A DNA stretch of 64,000 bases from Leptobrachium leishanense (GCA_009667805.1 CM019063.1:54420881-54484880), one strand, 5' to 3'. Counted from the first letter of the stretch, positions 45,598 through 57,544 are shown. Numbers and translations: made by a program. The notes: a model not told the origin generated them from the letters alone.

Positions 45598-46842
45598 CAC
45601 TATGTGGACACAAGTATTGGGTCTCCGGACCATAACACTAACATGGGGCTTTTATGAGATGGCATTGGAAATACATACACATTAATATGGAGTGGGTCCC
45701 CCCTTTGCAGCTTTAACGGCTTCCACGGTTCTGGGAAGGCTTTTCACTAGATTTTGGGGTGTTTCTGGGGGAGTTTTTGCCCATTCATTCAGGAGAACAT
45801 TTGTAAAGTCATGCACTGATGTTCGGTGACAACGACAAGGCCTTGTCTGCAATCTCCGCTCTAATTCATCCCAAAGGTGTTGGATGGGGTTGAGGTCAGG
45901 GCTCTACGCAGTCGGTCAAGTTTATCCATGCCAAACTCATCCTGCCATGCATTTATGGACCTTGCCTTGTTCACCGGGGCACAGACATGCTGGAATAGAA
46001 AAGGACCTTCCCAAACTGTTCCCATGAAGTTGGAGGAATAGCCCCGTCCAAAATGTCTTGGTTTGTTGAAGCATTAAGATTTCACGTCAATGGAAATAAG
46101 GGCCGAACCCGGCCACTGAAAAACAGCCCCGTTCAATTATCCCTAATATACCAAATTTTACTGCTGGCCCAATGTAGTCAGGCAGGTATTGTTCTCCAGG
46201 TATCAACCAAACACAGACTCGCCCTTCATAATATTACCTCGTCACTCTACAGAACACGTTTCCACTGCTCCAGAGTCCAGTGGCACCATGCTTTGCACCA
46301 CTCCATCTCATGCTTGGCATTGTACTTGGTGATGGGAGGCTGGCATGCAGTTGCTCGGCCCTGGAAACAAATTTCATGAAGCTCCTGCCATCGCGCAGTT
46401 TTTGTGCTCATATTAATGCTAGTGGAAGTTTGGACACTTTAGCTATGGAATCAGCAAAGCAGAGTGTAGGCGACTTTTAGGCACCATGCACTGCAGCTAC
46501 CCAATGATCCCATTCTGTGATTTTATTGTTCTCCCGCTTCATGGCTGAGTTGTTTCTATTCCTAAACGCTTCCAGTTTCCAGTAATACCACATACAGGTG
46601 AGCGGGGAATATCTAGCAGGGAGGAAATTAACCCAACTGACTTAGGACGCCACCATTGCCATGTCAAAGCAGCACCCGGGAATTCGCTCTTGACATCCAC
46701 CAATTTTTTTCACATATGTTTGTAAATTCAGACTGCATGGCTAGGGGAGCGATTTGATACACCTTTGGTAATGAGTCTGATTGAAACAGCTGAACTCAAT
46801 CATTAAGAGATGCGTCCCAATACTGTTGTCCATATACCAGTG
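45598..46842 (-). mobile_element. Tc1-like transposon relic
   Basis: The left end CACTATGTGGACACAAGTATTGGG follows a TA (45596-45597). The right end CCCAATACTGTTGTCCATATA is its inverse, typical of Tc1-type terminal repeats; the last bases are altered (CCAGTG instead of GTG). At 1.24 kb the length is close to a full element. The transposase lies on the minus strand and is broken into several frames, leaving no frame over about 100 codons. Confidence 0.88.
45850..46480 (-). pseudogene. Tc1/mariner transposase, heavily degraded
   Basis: On the minus strand at about 45900-45863 the translation reads DLNPIQHLWDEL, the conserved block around the second catalytic Asp of Tc1-like DDE transposases. 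Surrounding blocks are recognisable but out of frame and interrupted by stops. No complete coding sequence remains. Confidence 0.8.
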
Positions 46843-47170
46843 GCTCTTCTCTGCACTTATGAAGACTCATATGTCGTTTATTCAGACTTCTAAGAAGACT
46901 AGGAATACTCTAATTCTTTCCTCACACTTTCATTCATGGTGCCAGTGTAGTATCAAAACAATCTTATCAACTCAAGACAAAACTGATAAGGTGAAAAAAG
47001 CGGCACCAGGAAGTGAGTCAAACACTACTGCCATCCAACTGTCAATTTTGTTGCCCAATCTGAAGCTTCGTCTTGCTACACATACAAAAAAATGACCACA
47101 GGTCAGTGGCTAAAACTAAATTAGAATTTTATTTTGTATTCAAAAAAACTCTAATGAATCAATAAACTTA
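46843..47170. other. No gene recognised
   Basis: Spacer of about 330 bp with no recognised feature. The boundary with the following L2 fragment is approximate. Confidence 0.4.
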
Positions 47171-47212
47171 CATATTCATCCATAAGAAGTGGGCGGTCGA
47201 CTGTGTCAAAAG

Positions 47213-48441
47213 TTGGGATGGGCTGCCAGTTCGAAAATTTGCGAACTTCGAACTTTTCAGAACGTTCGCGGAAAGTTCGAAAAAAAATAAATCAAAAAAT
47301 GCTTATAAGATCGTACAAAATCTAAAAATAAAGAGACTCTTTACTGCAGAATATAATAATAAAGGTTTATTAGATACTGAATTAAAACAGGAATATTTCC
47401 CACTCGTTGTTCAAACATTTCCCACTCATTGTTGGTCAAACATTTCCCACTCGTTGGTGATAAAACATTTCCCATGGCTTCAAATCGCATTTAAACATGA
47501 GCAAAAGCGGTAAAAATTAGCTTAGCGCACAGCGGTGAAATGGCTAAGCACTCAGCATTGAAAGGGTTAAAAAAAATAATTTTTCTTTTACTTTTAACCT
47601 CCCTGGCGGTATTCCCGAGTGTGACTCGGGGATAAATTTCGCTACCGCGAATGGTAACCCTGAGCCACACTCGGGCTGGATGTTTACTTACCTCCTCCTG
47701 GCTCCCTCGTTGTCCCCCGCAGTGTGATTGCGGGGAGCTGCTTCCTGGAAGGCTCCCTGCGAGTCACATGGTGCAGGGTGGGCGGGAACCATCAGCAAAT
47801 TTATAAACAATTCATAAAATACTGTAATCCAAAGTGCAATGTTTATGAACGGCCACTGGGTGGCACTACAGGATAAGAAATAGACCATACATCCTCTTAC
47901 TCTTGTTTTCAGACCGATTTCATTTTTCTTTGTTGTTTTTTATTTTATTGAATATCATTTATTTGCATTATTTTGGATAATTATTTTTGGGATAATAAAT
48001 TATTATTTCGTGTTTCAAACTTTATCGGAAATATGTATTTACTATTTTTTATTTATTTCTTTATTTATTTATAAAGGATTTTACCAGTAAGAACTCTTGA
48101 TTGCATGGATTTCAGGGCGTGATTCCTAATTATTACAGGCTAACTATGTACAAAAACAGGTTTCCTTTAAAAAAAAATTGAGACGCTTTTAGACACGAAA
48201 TTTTTAAAAAATTAGACCGCCAGGGAGGTTAATTGATTCCTATCCCCTAGGGCAGTACCTGGACCCCCCATGCACCTTTTATGGCCAATATCTTGCATAT
48301 ATGCCCTCTGGAGGGGACCTTAATTTTCAAACGTTCGAGCCCCATTGACTTGCATTGTGTTCGCATTGTGTTCGAGTTCGCGGTCCAACTTTTACGGGTG
48401 TTCGAATGCGAACCGAACGCGGGGAGTTCAGCCCATCACTA
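47213..48441. mobile_element. hAT element (TAGTGATGGGC family) with nested TTAA MITE
   Basis: Left end TTGGGATGGGCTGCC, right end GTTCAGCCCATCACTA, flanked by a perfect 8-bp TSD, GTCAAAAG (47205-47212 and 48442-48449). The interior arms have GTTCGAA and CGAACTT repeats as in 40110-40783. It carries an end fragment of the second TTAA family (about 47440-47570) and, beyond it, a complete CCTCCCTGGCGGT MITE. Confidence 0.9.
47598..48228. mobile_element. TTAA-flanked MITE with CCTCCCTGGCGGT termini, 631 bp
   Basis: Flanked by TTAA (47594-47597 and 48229-48232). Ends CCTCCCTGGCGGTATTCCC and the inverse of AGACCGCCAGGGAGG give terminal repeats of at least 13 bp. GAGTGTGACTCGGGG and GAGCCACACTCGGGC form a subterminal hairpin. 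It is non-coding, piggyBac-like by its TTAA target, and nested inside a hAT element that is itself inside an L2 LINE. Confidence 0.9.
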
Positions 48442-48996
48442 GTCAAAAGCAGCAGAAAGATCAAGATGGGTAAGCAGGAAGAAGCGACCTTTGGATTTAG
48501 CGGCAGCTAAGTCATTAGTCACTTTGGTCGGAGCAATCTCAGCAGAGTTCTAGAAACAAAAGCAGGACTTATGTGAGTCAAGTAAGGAGTTGGCAGTGAG
48601 GAAATCGGTAAGCTGGTACAGACAGACCAGACCAGACCAGATCTAAGAATTTGGAGGAAAGGGAAATAAAGATATGGGACGGGAGTTAGAGAGGGAGGTA
48701 GGGTCAATGGGCGGCTTCTTTAGAATGGGAGTAATCAGAGCTTTTTTGAGTCCAGAGGGGAAGACTCCAGATGGGAGAGAGTTTTAAAATTTGAGTTAGA
48801 GCAAATAAGGTGCAAGGGTATGGGATCAAGGGGAGAGTGGAAGAACAGGAAAGCATGAGAAGTGCTGACATGTCCTCTTCAGAGTCTGAGGGAAATAAAG
48901 ACATGGCAGAGGAAGGGGCAGGGAATGAGGGGCTGTGAATGAGGTTGAATGGACAGGAGAGGAAGGCAGTGGAGAAATTTCTAGTCTGTCTGTTAG

Positions 48997-50154
48997 CCCC
49001 TTCACTGCTGAGCCATTTCCCGTCCATGTGCTGAGTTCCTTTTTACCGCTTTTGCTCGTCATGTTTAAACGCGATATGAAGCCGCGTTTTATTATACGAC
49101 CCAGACATATTATATATTGTTCTTTCCAGCAGACTCTGCAGATTCATAATATATCATTATTATATGTATACATCATGCCCTACCTGTATATTATAACACA
49201 AAACACAATAAAATTTAAATTTTTTAATCATCTACAGCGTGTAAAGTGTTTTTTTTTTTCACATTTTATCATCCGAGTCTTTGCAGTTATATTTTCTTTG
49301 GGGTGCGCTTGTTAAAAAAAATTGAAATGGGGACTCGTTACATTTTTTGGGGGGGGAATTATGTGATATTTAGCAAACGCCCTCATAGAAAAAAAATCAT
49401 GAGTGGAGCATCATTGTTCATATTATAATAGAAATGGGAATAATATTGCTGCATTAATAAAAATAACACAAAATAAAAAAAACACGTTTTTATTTTTTAT
49501 TTTTTTTAATTATTATTATTTTAATTATTTGTATTAATTTCTATTACTTTAAACATGGTCATATTTGGTATCATTTGAAAGGCCATGCTCTGGTCTCTTA
49601 AAAGACACCAATCATGACCCTTTAGCTGCCACCGTTTGGGAGGTAGGGGTTCAAAAGAACCCACTATCTCTACCAGGGGATTTCCTTGGGAAATCCCCAG
49701 GCAGCTAGGGGTTCCCCAGCTAACAGATGTCACGGATGAGGGGGGACCCGGAGGTGGAACCGCCATCCAAGATGTCAGCCCCCACCGAAGCTAGGGCGCG
49801 ATCCGGCGTCAAATGGTGCCGGATCGGGGTCCGGCACCTCAGGGGTTAAAGACTGGCATCGCTTGAAAGGACAGACACTGCTTTTCCAAGCGATGCCTGC
49901 CTTCAACTTGTAGCACCTCCTGATCGGGAGGGAGAGAGATCTGAAAGGATCCCCCTCCTTCCAAGTGATCTCTCGGCTTTGCCACCTGGAAATGACATCA
50001 TTGAGCACGCCGGGATGACGTCATTTCTGCCAGGAGTCACATAAAAGAGGTAACTGACTTCCCTGGACCCCGGAGAGAGAAGGCTAGCAGGTGACGTGCA
50101 GGGAACGACCTCCACATATAGCAGGAGTCAATGAGGACACCAGCAGGAAAAAGG
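48997..50154 (+). mobile_element. TTAA element(s), second family, inserted in L2
   Basis: The left flank is TTAG (48993-48996, one change from TTAA) and the right flank TTAA (50155-50158). The left part to about 49845 is colinear with 32863-33617 (CCCCTTCACTGCTGAGCC, GTTTAAACGCG, GGGGTGCGCTTGTTAAAAAAA). An internal TTAA at 49846-49849 after CCGGCACCTCAGGGG suggests two elements back to back, the second being 49850-50154 with a TGACGTCATTTC palindrome-like centre. Confidence 0.7.
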
Positions 50155-50829
50155 TTAATCTTATCAGTGAAGTAGTCAGCAAAACAGACAGCAGTGAGGT
50201 CGGTGAGAGGTTGTGCAGAGATGGAATGCATTAACAGGTTGAATGTGTGAAACAGGCATCTGTAATTATGAGAGAAGTTGAAGATGAGGAATGAGAAGTT
50301 AGTTTGTATAGCAATGGATAGAGCAAGACTGTAGGAATGGAGCATAAATTTGTAATGTAAGAATTCAGCATTAGTGCGAGGCTTCCTCCAACCACCTTAC
50401 CCTGTCTTGTAGCACCACTGAAGATAACGCATGTATGTAATGTGCCATGTTGAGGTTTGGAGCTACGCACGGAGCGTAGAGTGGTAGGTGACAGTTTCTC
50501 AAGTAAAGCGGAGAGGTCAAAGTTGTAGAGGTTTGCTTCCATGTAAGTACAGGTGGACGTTGAGATGGGTGAGAGAAGAGAATGGAGTACAGTGAAATGT
50601 TGCTGTGGATTGAAGGTACCGAGGTGCATTTGAGGTTGAAGCAGATTGGGTGTGAAAGTGGGAGGCTGTGCAAGTGTCAGAAGAAGAATTCAACGTAGGA
50701 GTAGGTGATCAGAGAGAGGTAGGCATGTGTTCGACCTGTAAGAGATTGTATACAGGCTGGAGATTATAAGATCCAAAGTATTGAAAGCTTGGCTGGTAGA
50801 CGAATTGGACCACTGTGTGAGTCTCCTCA

Positions 50830-53800
50830 TCAGCAAACATAAATAAATTAATTGAGCACATAACTTCTAAAATATGGACGTACCAGAACCAACGGAGAAG
50901 CGAGAAAATGATGCAACAGTCATGCAAGTACCAAACTGTACTCTATTGTCCGACAGGGAAGAAAAATTATCAATGGCGGTTCACACTTTCTTTACTTCCT
51001 TCAAAATGTTTTAAAAGTTATTTGTAACTATGGTTGTGTTCTCTCTGAAGAAATCATATGGAATCACGTTGAACTCTGAAGCTCATTGAGTTTGACTAAA
51101 AAAAATTGGCTAAATAAACCCAATTGTCATTACTATTATCACACATACAATATAAATACAATATGGCCACAATACATGACTAATTACCTTCATAAGCAAA
51201 CATAAATTGAGGACATATATTCCAAAATATGAACAGAGCAATGAAAATGAGGAGAGGGGAAATGACCAAGAGACTGCAGGTATGACACAGTTTCTCACAC
51301 ATGGAAAAAACACATTAGTAGTGATTTCAAAGAAGTTAACACTTTCTTTTTTCCTCCTAAAATCTTTTAAGGGTTATTAGTAATTACGGTTATATTCGCT
51401 TTGAAGGAATCAAATTGGTGCATCTCATGACCATCTTCTAATATTCCACCATGGCATTGAACTCCTTGGATTTGACGAAAAGAAAATGGCTAAATAAACC
51501 TGGATATCATTACTATTATTACATATACAATATAACTATGATACGACCACAATACATGACTAATTACCTTAATATGAAAACATAATTAAATCAATTGCAA
51601 AACTTCTAAAAAATGGACGTACCGTGCTATCGGAAAAGTGGGAAAATGACTCAAGGGCCTACAGGTATGACACGGTCCTCACACATGCAATAATCAAAAT
51701 TAGTAGTGGTTTCATTGCTCTTCACACTTTATTTACTTCCTTTTGAAATGTTCTAAGAGTTATGTGTATCTTCGTTTGTGTTATCTATGAAGAAATCGAA
51801 CCGGTGCATCCAATGACCATCATGACATTGAACTCCGAAGCTCCTTGGATTCGACTAAAAGAAAATGGCTAAATAAACCTGGTTATCATTACTATTATCA
51901 CACATACAATATAAATATGACACAGTCACAATACATGACTAATTATCTTTATAGGCAAACTAATAAATGGAGGTCATAACTTCTAAAAAAATGGACGTTT
52001 TGTGCCGTCGGAAAAGTGGGAAAATTACGCAAAGGTCCTACAAGTCTGACACGGTCCTCACACATTCAATAATGAATATTAGTAGTGGTTTCAATGCTCT
52101 TTACACTTTCTTTACTTCCTTTTGAAATGTTCTAAGAGTTATTTGTATCTACGTTTGTGTTCTCTATGAAGTAATCGAACCGGTGCATCCATTGACCATC
52201 ATGTCATGGAACTCCGAAGCTCCTTGGGCTCGACTGAAAGAAAATGACTAAATAAACCTGGTTATCATTACAATTATTACACATACAATATAAATACAAT
52301 ATGGCCACAATACATGACTAATTACCTTAATAAGCAAACATAATCAACTGCATAACTTCTAAAAAATTGGCATACCGTGCTGTCGGAAGAGCGGGAAAAT
52401 GGCGCAAGGGCCTACAGGTATGACAGAGTCCTCACGCATGCAATAATGAATATTAGTAGTGGTTTCAATGCTCTTTACACTTTCTTTACTTCCTTTTGAA
52501 ATGTTCTAAGAGTTATTTGTATCTACGTTTGTGTTCTCTATGAAGTAATCGAACCGGTGCATCCATTGACCATCATGTCATGGAACTCCGAAGCTCCTTG
52601 GGCTCGACTGAAAGAAAATGACTAAATAAACCTGGTTATCATTACAATTATTACACATACAATATAAATACAATATGGCCACAATACATGACTAATTACC
52701 TTAATAAGCAAACATAATCAACTGCATAACTTCTAAAAAATTGGCATACCGTGCTGTCGGAAGAGCGGGAAAATGGCGCAAGGGCCTACAGGTATGACAG
52801 AGTCCTCACACATGCAATAATGAATATTAGTAGTGGTTTCAATGCTCTTTACACTTTCTTTACTTCCTTTTGAAATGTTCTAAGAGTTATTTGTATCTAC
52901 GTTTGTGTTCTCTATGAAGTAATCAAACCGGTGCATCCAATGACCATCATGTCATGGAACTCCGAAGCTCCTTGGGCTTGACTGAAAGAAAATGACTAAA
53001 TAAACATGGTTATCATCACTATTATTACACATACAATACAAATATGACACAACCACAATACATAGGCAAACCAATAAATGGAGGTCATAACTTCTAAAAA
53101 ATGGACGTTCCATGCCGTCGGAAGAGCGGGAAAATGACGCAAGGGCCTACAGGTATGACACGGTCCTCACACATGCAATAATCAATATTAGTAGTGGTTT
53201 CATTGCTATTTACACTTTCTTTACTTCCTTTTGAAATGTTCTAAGAGTTATGTGTATCTACGTTTGTGTTCTCTATGAAGAAATCAGACCAGTGCATCCA
53301 ATGACCATCATGTCATTGAACTCCGAAGCTCCTTGGGCTTGACTGAAAGAAAATTACTAAATAAACCTGGTTATCGTTACTATTATCACACATACAATAC
53401 AAATATGACACAGCCACAATACATGACTAATTACCTTTATAGGCAAACTAATAAATGGAGGTCATAGATTCTGAAAAATGAACGTTCCGTGCCGTCGGAA
53501 GAGCGGGAAAATGACGCAAGGGCCTACAGGTATGACACAGTCCTCACACATGCAATAATCGATATTTGTAGTGGTTTCAATACTCTTTACACTTTCTTTA
53601 CTTCCTTCTAAAATATTCTAAAAGTTATTTGTATCTACGTTTTTGTTCTCTTTGAAGAAGTCCAACTGGTGCATCCAATGACCATCATGTCATTGAACTC
53701 CGAAGCTTCCTTGGGCTCGACTGAAAGAAAATGACTAAATAAACCTTGGTTATCGTTACTTTTATCACATATGCAATATAAATACGACACGGCCACAATA

Positions 53801-53863
53801 CATGACTAATTACCTTCATGGGCAAACATAAATAAATGGAGGACATAACTTGTAAAATATGTT
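50830..53863. repeat. Satellite of about 374-bp units, about 8 copies
   Basis: The block ACACTTTCTTTACTTCCTT recurs at about 50985, 51340, 51723, 52100, 52476, 52850, 53213 and 53592, with spacings of 355-383 bp. Other unit landmarks are CACAATACATGACTAATTACC, GTCGGAAGAGCGGGAAAATG and GCCTACAGGTATGACA. Units starting at about 52065 and about 52439 are essentially identical over their length, indicating a very recent duplication. Outer units are more diverged. No ORF of note. Confidence 0.93.
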
Positions 53864-54756
53864 TTAATGCAGAACCCGTGTGAGCTCCGTTTGTTGTATA
53901 GAGGCTCGCCGGTGTAATTGATAAATGCATACTTCCCCTTTCCACTCAATTTGATGAATGCTTTCTATCTAATGTACAAATAATCTTTATGACCCATGTA
54001 AGAAGATCTGATGATATGCAGCTGAGCAATGTTCCAGAACTGAAATATCTGTCTCTTTGATGTTTTGCACAGGGTGTTTGATGAACTCGGTATCACTAGC
54101 TATTAAGTTAATATCTAGTCTTAATAATGTCCTTTACTTTCTATCTTCACACTGCTGGGGCTCAAATTAATTGCTTAAAATTAATGTCTCTGCATGTATA
54201 CCTAATCTTCTTAAGAGGATAAAAGTTTCCATGGAGAGCGAAGAAGTGCACTAACATAATTAGTCCGCTGTTTTGCATGGAAAGCAACTATTGGTCGGAA
54301 AAGAAAAAAAAAAAAAACTCTTTTTTTTTTTCGTTTTTCAAGCTAACTTATCGCAAATTATATTTTGATGCATTACTCGGGGGACGTTATTCATCTTGGG
54401 TTTAAGATAAAATAGATGAATAGTATTTCCGTGGATAACATTTAATTTTTTTGTTTTTTAAAAAGTGACCTTGCTTATCAGCCATCGTTTTAAGGAGAAT
54501 TAAAAATATATCTATTAACCCCTTAAGTCCAGCGGCTTTTAAAGTATTAAAGACCAGAGCATTTGTGGTGGCTTTTTTCCACGTACGAGTTCACCCGCGA
54601 TGGTCTGCTTTCTGATCGAGTGCACCCCCCCGCATATTATACACCTTCTGTAAAGGATTTTTTTAATCTATGTTTATTAATCTATATTATATTTAATTAA
54701 TTAAAATGAATAAAAGAAAGAAAAGTGGTCAATTGTTTTTTTAATAGTTGTATGAA
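53864..54756. other. No gene recognised
   Basis: AT-rich DNA. TTAACCCCTTAAGTCCAGCGG at 54517 resembles the terminus of a TTAA element, but no partner end was found. Confidence 0.45.
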
Positions 54757-55199
54757 AGTTTATAATTGTAGAAGACATTTACACATCACAGCAATTCAGA
54801 GAACTGCTTTGCCCACAGAGCTCATGTACTACATTTCCCATATGCAGCAAGGAACTCTGGGTAGGACATGCAAATGAAGTCTCAAATTTCTCACCTTTTT
54901 GCATCCTGGGTTTGTTTAACACAGGACCCTCCTTGCCAGTGCCGAGGCATACTAGATGGCTTTTTAGCAAAGGTCCAGTTGATGCAACAAGTCACAGCCA
55001 CTCCTGGACAGCTGTTTCGGGCTTATTATGCCGTCGTCAGCAGGAGATAGGCCGTGACTCGTTGCTGTTTGAAGCTTTACCGTAGGGCAAATCAATACAC
55101 ATTTACATTATGGTGGGGGGCAAAAAGTGAGATTAAAAGTCTCCACACTGCAAATAATAAAGTTTATAATTGTACAAGACATTTACACATCCCAGCAAT
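54757..55199. repeat. Direct repeats of about 40 bp enclosing a 360-bp segment
   Basis: AAGTTTATAATTGTAGAAGACATTTACACATCACAGCAAT (54757-54796) recurs at about 55160-55199 with two changes (sequence abbreviated by position; key blocks TTTATAATTGTA and GACATTTACACATC). Between them lies CAGCTGTTTCGGGCTTATTATGCC followed by GTCGTCAGCAGG, a motif class common to amphibian dispersed repeats. It may be a tandemly duplicated or fold-back repeat; not classified. Confidence 0.5.
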
Positions 55200-55585
55200 A
55201 TATATATATTGTACCTGTGGGTCAGCACACGTCTTTTTCTGCCAGAAAATAAATGTCCTGTGTCCTGGTGCAAAGTCCACCAAAAAATATGTCTTTAAAG
55301 AGTCCTTTAGGATGCACTCAGGGGCTTGTAAAACATACATGTTTATTGATTTCCCATTAAAGAACAAAATACCAATGTTTTGGCTTCTAGTAGCACACTC
55401 TTCTGGACAGCGATTTTGGATGTCCCACCTGGAACCTGCTGAAGCTACTTTCCGCGTTGGGGCGTTATATCCTCGAGTGTTCCTATCCCAACCAGTAATA
55501 CCACTGCCTTCACTTTCATGTAGTGGTACAAGAGCAGTGAGAAGAACATGAGAACTATGGATTCAATATACATACGTGGTGAGCA
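55200..55585. other. No gene recognised
   Basis: Contains GTTTTGGCTTCTAGTAGCACAC followed by TCTTCTGGACAG, apparently another form of the GTTTCGGGCTTA...CGTCAG repeat motif at 55012-55043. A 165-codon ORF overlapping this stretch (55054-55551) has no recognisable domain. Confidence 0.4.
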
Positions 55586-56251
55586 GGTGCCTGACAAAAT
55601 CCCTACAGCCAGGTTCCCTAATGCCAACATCCCAACGGCCAGCTTCCAGACAGAACAAGTGCCGGACATCCCAACTTCCCTACACGGCCAACTTCCAGAC
55701 ATCCATAATCCCAGCGGCTAACCCCAATACTAACACCCTAACCCTAGGTTTAAGGGGGTTAGGGCTAGGTTTAGGGGGGTTAGGGCTAGTTTTAGGGGGG
55801 TTAGGGTTGGGCTAGGTTTAGGGGGTTAGGGTTATGGCTAGGGCTAGGTTTAGGGGGTTAGGGCTAGGTTTAGGGCTAGGTTTAGGGGGTTAGGGTTAGG
55901 ACTAGGGGGTTAGGGTTTGGGCTAGGTTTAGGGGGTTAGGGTTAGGTCTAGGTTTAGGGGGTTAAGGTTAGGGCTAGGTTTAGGGGGTTAGGGCTAGGTT
56001 TAGGGGGTTTAGGGCTAGGTTTAGGGGGTTAGGGTTATGGCTAGGTTTGGGGGGTTAGGGCTAGGCTTAGGGGGTTAGGGCTAGGTTTAGGGGGTTAGGG
56101 AGTAGGGTTAGTGTTAGCCGCTGTAATTTTGGATGTCTGGAAGTTGGCCACCAGGGAGTTGTCTGTATAGGGAAGTTTGCCGTGTAGGGAAGTTGGCCAT
56201 CGGGATTTTGGCAGTAGGGAACCTGGATGTAGGGATTTCGACCCAAACCCT
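55586..56251. mobile_element. Terminal-inverted-repeat element with telomere-like core, copy 2
   Basis: Same family as 9215-9853 but inverted: left end GGTGCCTGACAAAATCCCTA, then AGCCAGGTTCCCTAATGCC and CAACTTCCAGACATCCATAA; right end the inverse series, ending GGGATTTCGACCC. The core, about 55735-56112, is TTAGGG/GGGCTAGGTTTAGG on the plus strand. Flanks TGGTGAGCA (55577-55585) and TGTTGAGCA (56252-56260) are a 9-bp TSD with one mismatch. The right boundary is uncertain by a few bases. Confidence 0.75.
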
Positions 56252-57029
56252 TGTTGAGCACGCCTAATCCGGAATGCTGGGAACCCAAAGCATTCCGGGT
56301 TTTAGATTCTTCCAGAATCCAGGAGAATCTGATTTGTGCAGCCATGGATGAATGCCAGATTGCGGGAGGACATGTCCGGAGCATCATGCCGATAAGTGAT
56401 TCTGAAATTCGGGAGATTTTTAAAATGCCAGATTTAGGAGTCTTTAGATTATAGAAATTCTGGATAAGGGTTGTCTGATGTGTATATTTATGCCGTAATA
56501 TATATGTACTATGTAAGGATGAGAACGGACTAAAGGGCGCAATTCTGCGTCTTTGTGACTATAGATCGTGTATCTGAGTGCTCCGGGCATAACCTCTTTG
56601 GGCTCTGTCAGCCTCCGTCAGGTTTTCTCCAACACAAAATGCAGAGTTTAGTAAATAAAGATAAATGAGCGTTCTCCTTATATGCAGACCCCGGAGCTAA
56701 AATGTGCCAGCCTCTTATGGCTCGGACCTGCTTCATTGACTGTTCAGACAGCCTGGTAATACGACAGATGTACCCAGCCGTTCGCTCTTTCCCGCTGTCC
56801 ACAAGCTTATGATCATTTTCTCTGAGATGCCATTATAATTCTCAAGGTCAAAGAAGCCACGATGAAATAAGACGTAGACTTTATTTTTTTACTGTTTCTC
56901 TTTTATTTTTGCATCACATGTATCAGAAGAAACACATTAAATGGATCCATAACGCTAAAATAATAATAATGATAATAATAACAGTGCATTGAATGATTAG
57001 GGGATGCTCACCTGGAGGTTTTCTGTTTT
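56252..57029. other. No gene recognised
   Basis: Apparently single-copy DNA between the telomere-like element and the Harbinger. CCGGAATGCTGGGAACC and AAAGCATTCCGGG form a short inverted repeat at 56268-56300. Confidence 0.45.
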
Positions 57030-57060
57030 CCGGCACACGAGCGTATAGGTACTGCGCACA

Positions 57061-57157
57061 GTGCGTCCGTTACGGACGTAATTTTTGACGGGAGATATTG
57101 TGTGTACTGAAAAAGTGCGTCCGCAACGGACGCAAATTTTCACGGGAGATATTGTGT
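57061..57157. promoter_or_regulatory. Duplicated subterminal motif with CGTCCG/CGGACG palindromes
   Basis: GTGCGTCCGTTACGGACGTA (57061) and GTGCGTCCGCAACGGACGCA (57115) start two 43-bp copies, 57061-57103 and 57115-57157. Both end GACGGGAGATATTGTGT or CACGGGAGATATTGTGT. Each core is a CGTCCG-NN-CGGACG palindrome. GACGGACGCAAAATTACCG appears near the right end (60784-60802). Subterminal palindromic repeats fit binding sites for the transposase or its DNA-binding partner; this is inference. Confidence 0.55.
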
Positions 57158-57188
57158 TCAAACAGACGATAAGTTAATAATTACGGAC

Positions 57189-57262
57189 GTTGAAAAAAAA
57201 AGAGGGAAAGTGAAAAAAAAGAGGGAAAGTGAAAAAAAAAGAGGGAAAGTGAAAAAAAAATA
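57189..57262. repeat. 19-bp GTGAAAAAAAAGAGGGAAA repeat, about 4 units
   Basis: Four purine-rich units directly upstream of the transposase start codon, in the position expected for the promoter or 5' UTR of the first exon. Confidence 0.85.
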
Positions 57263-57286
57263 GAGTATTTTGGTGTTTGGAGCAAG

Positions 57287-57544
57287 ATGGATGCAGTAGA
57301 GGCTGTGGCGTTTGCTATCGCAACATATGTTTATCTGAAGAAAAAGAGACGAAAGCCATGGTGCGTTCCAGACGCTGTACAGGCCACTTCGTGAGGAAGA
57401 CCCGGTAAAGTTCTTCAATTACCTCTGCATGTCAATAACATCATTCGACGAGCTGTTGGCCACTGTGAGAGAGCCGTTGATGAAGATGGACACCAACATG
57501 AGGACCGCCATATCACCAGAGGAGTTGCTGGTCCTCACATTACG
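57287..57544 (+). pseudogene. HARBI1-like: Harbinger transposase exon 1 (frameshifted)
   Basis: ATG at 57287 opens MDAVEAVAFAIATYVYLKKK, then RRKPW. The family sequence resumes in another frame as GAFQTLYRPLREEDPVKFF, followed by SFDELLATVREPLMK and EELLVLTLR. The change of frame near 57363-57370, with residues apparently missing between RRKPW and GAFQ, indicates a deletion. The exon ends CG|GTAGGA (donor GT at 57545). Joined to exon 2 at 58947 it reads R-Y-L-A-S-G with phase preserved, which supports both splice sites. Confidence 0.82.

Larger units (their letters stand above)
47171..50829 (-). mobile_element. L2-like LINE internal part, split by two insertions
   Basis: Fragments 47171-47212, 48442-48992 and 50159-50829 form one minus-strand L2-like RT region. 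GGGCGGTCGACTGTGTCAAAAG aligns with GTGGTCAACAGTGTCAAAAGC at 16693. After the first insertion the text continues CAGCAGAAAGATCAAGATGGG, matching CAGCCGAGAGGTCAAGCAGG. Its reading frames are interrupted. The 5' part (50159-50829) extends beyond what the copy at 15403-17138 retains. Insertions: a hAT element at 47213-48441 and TTAA elements at 48997-50154. Confidence 0.75.
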
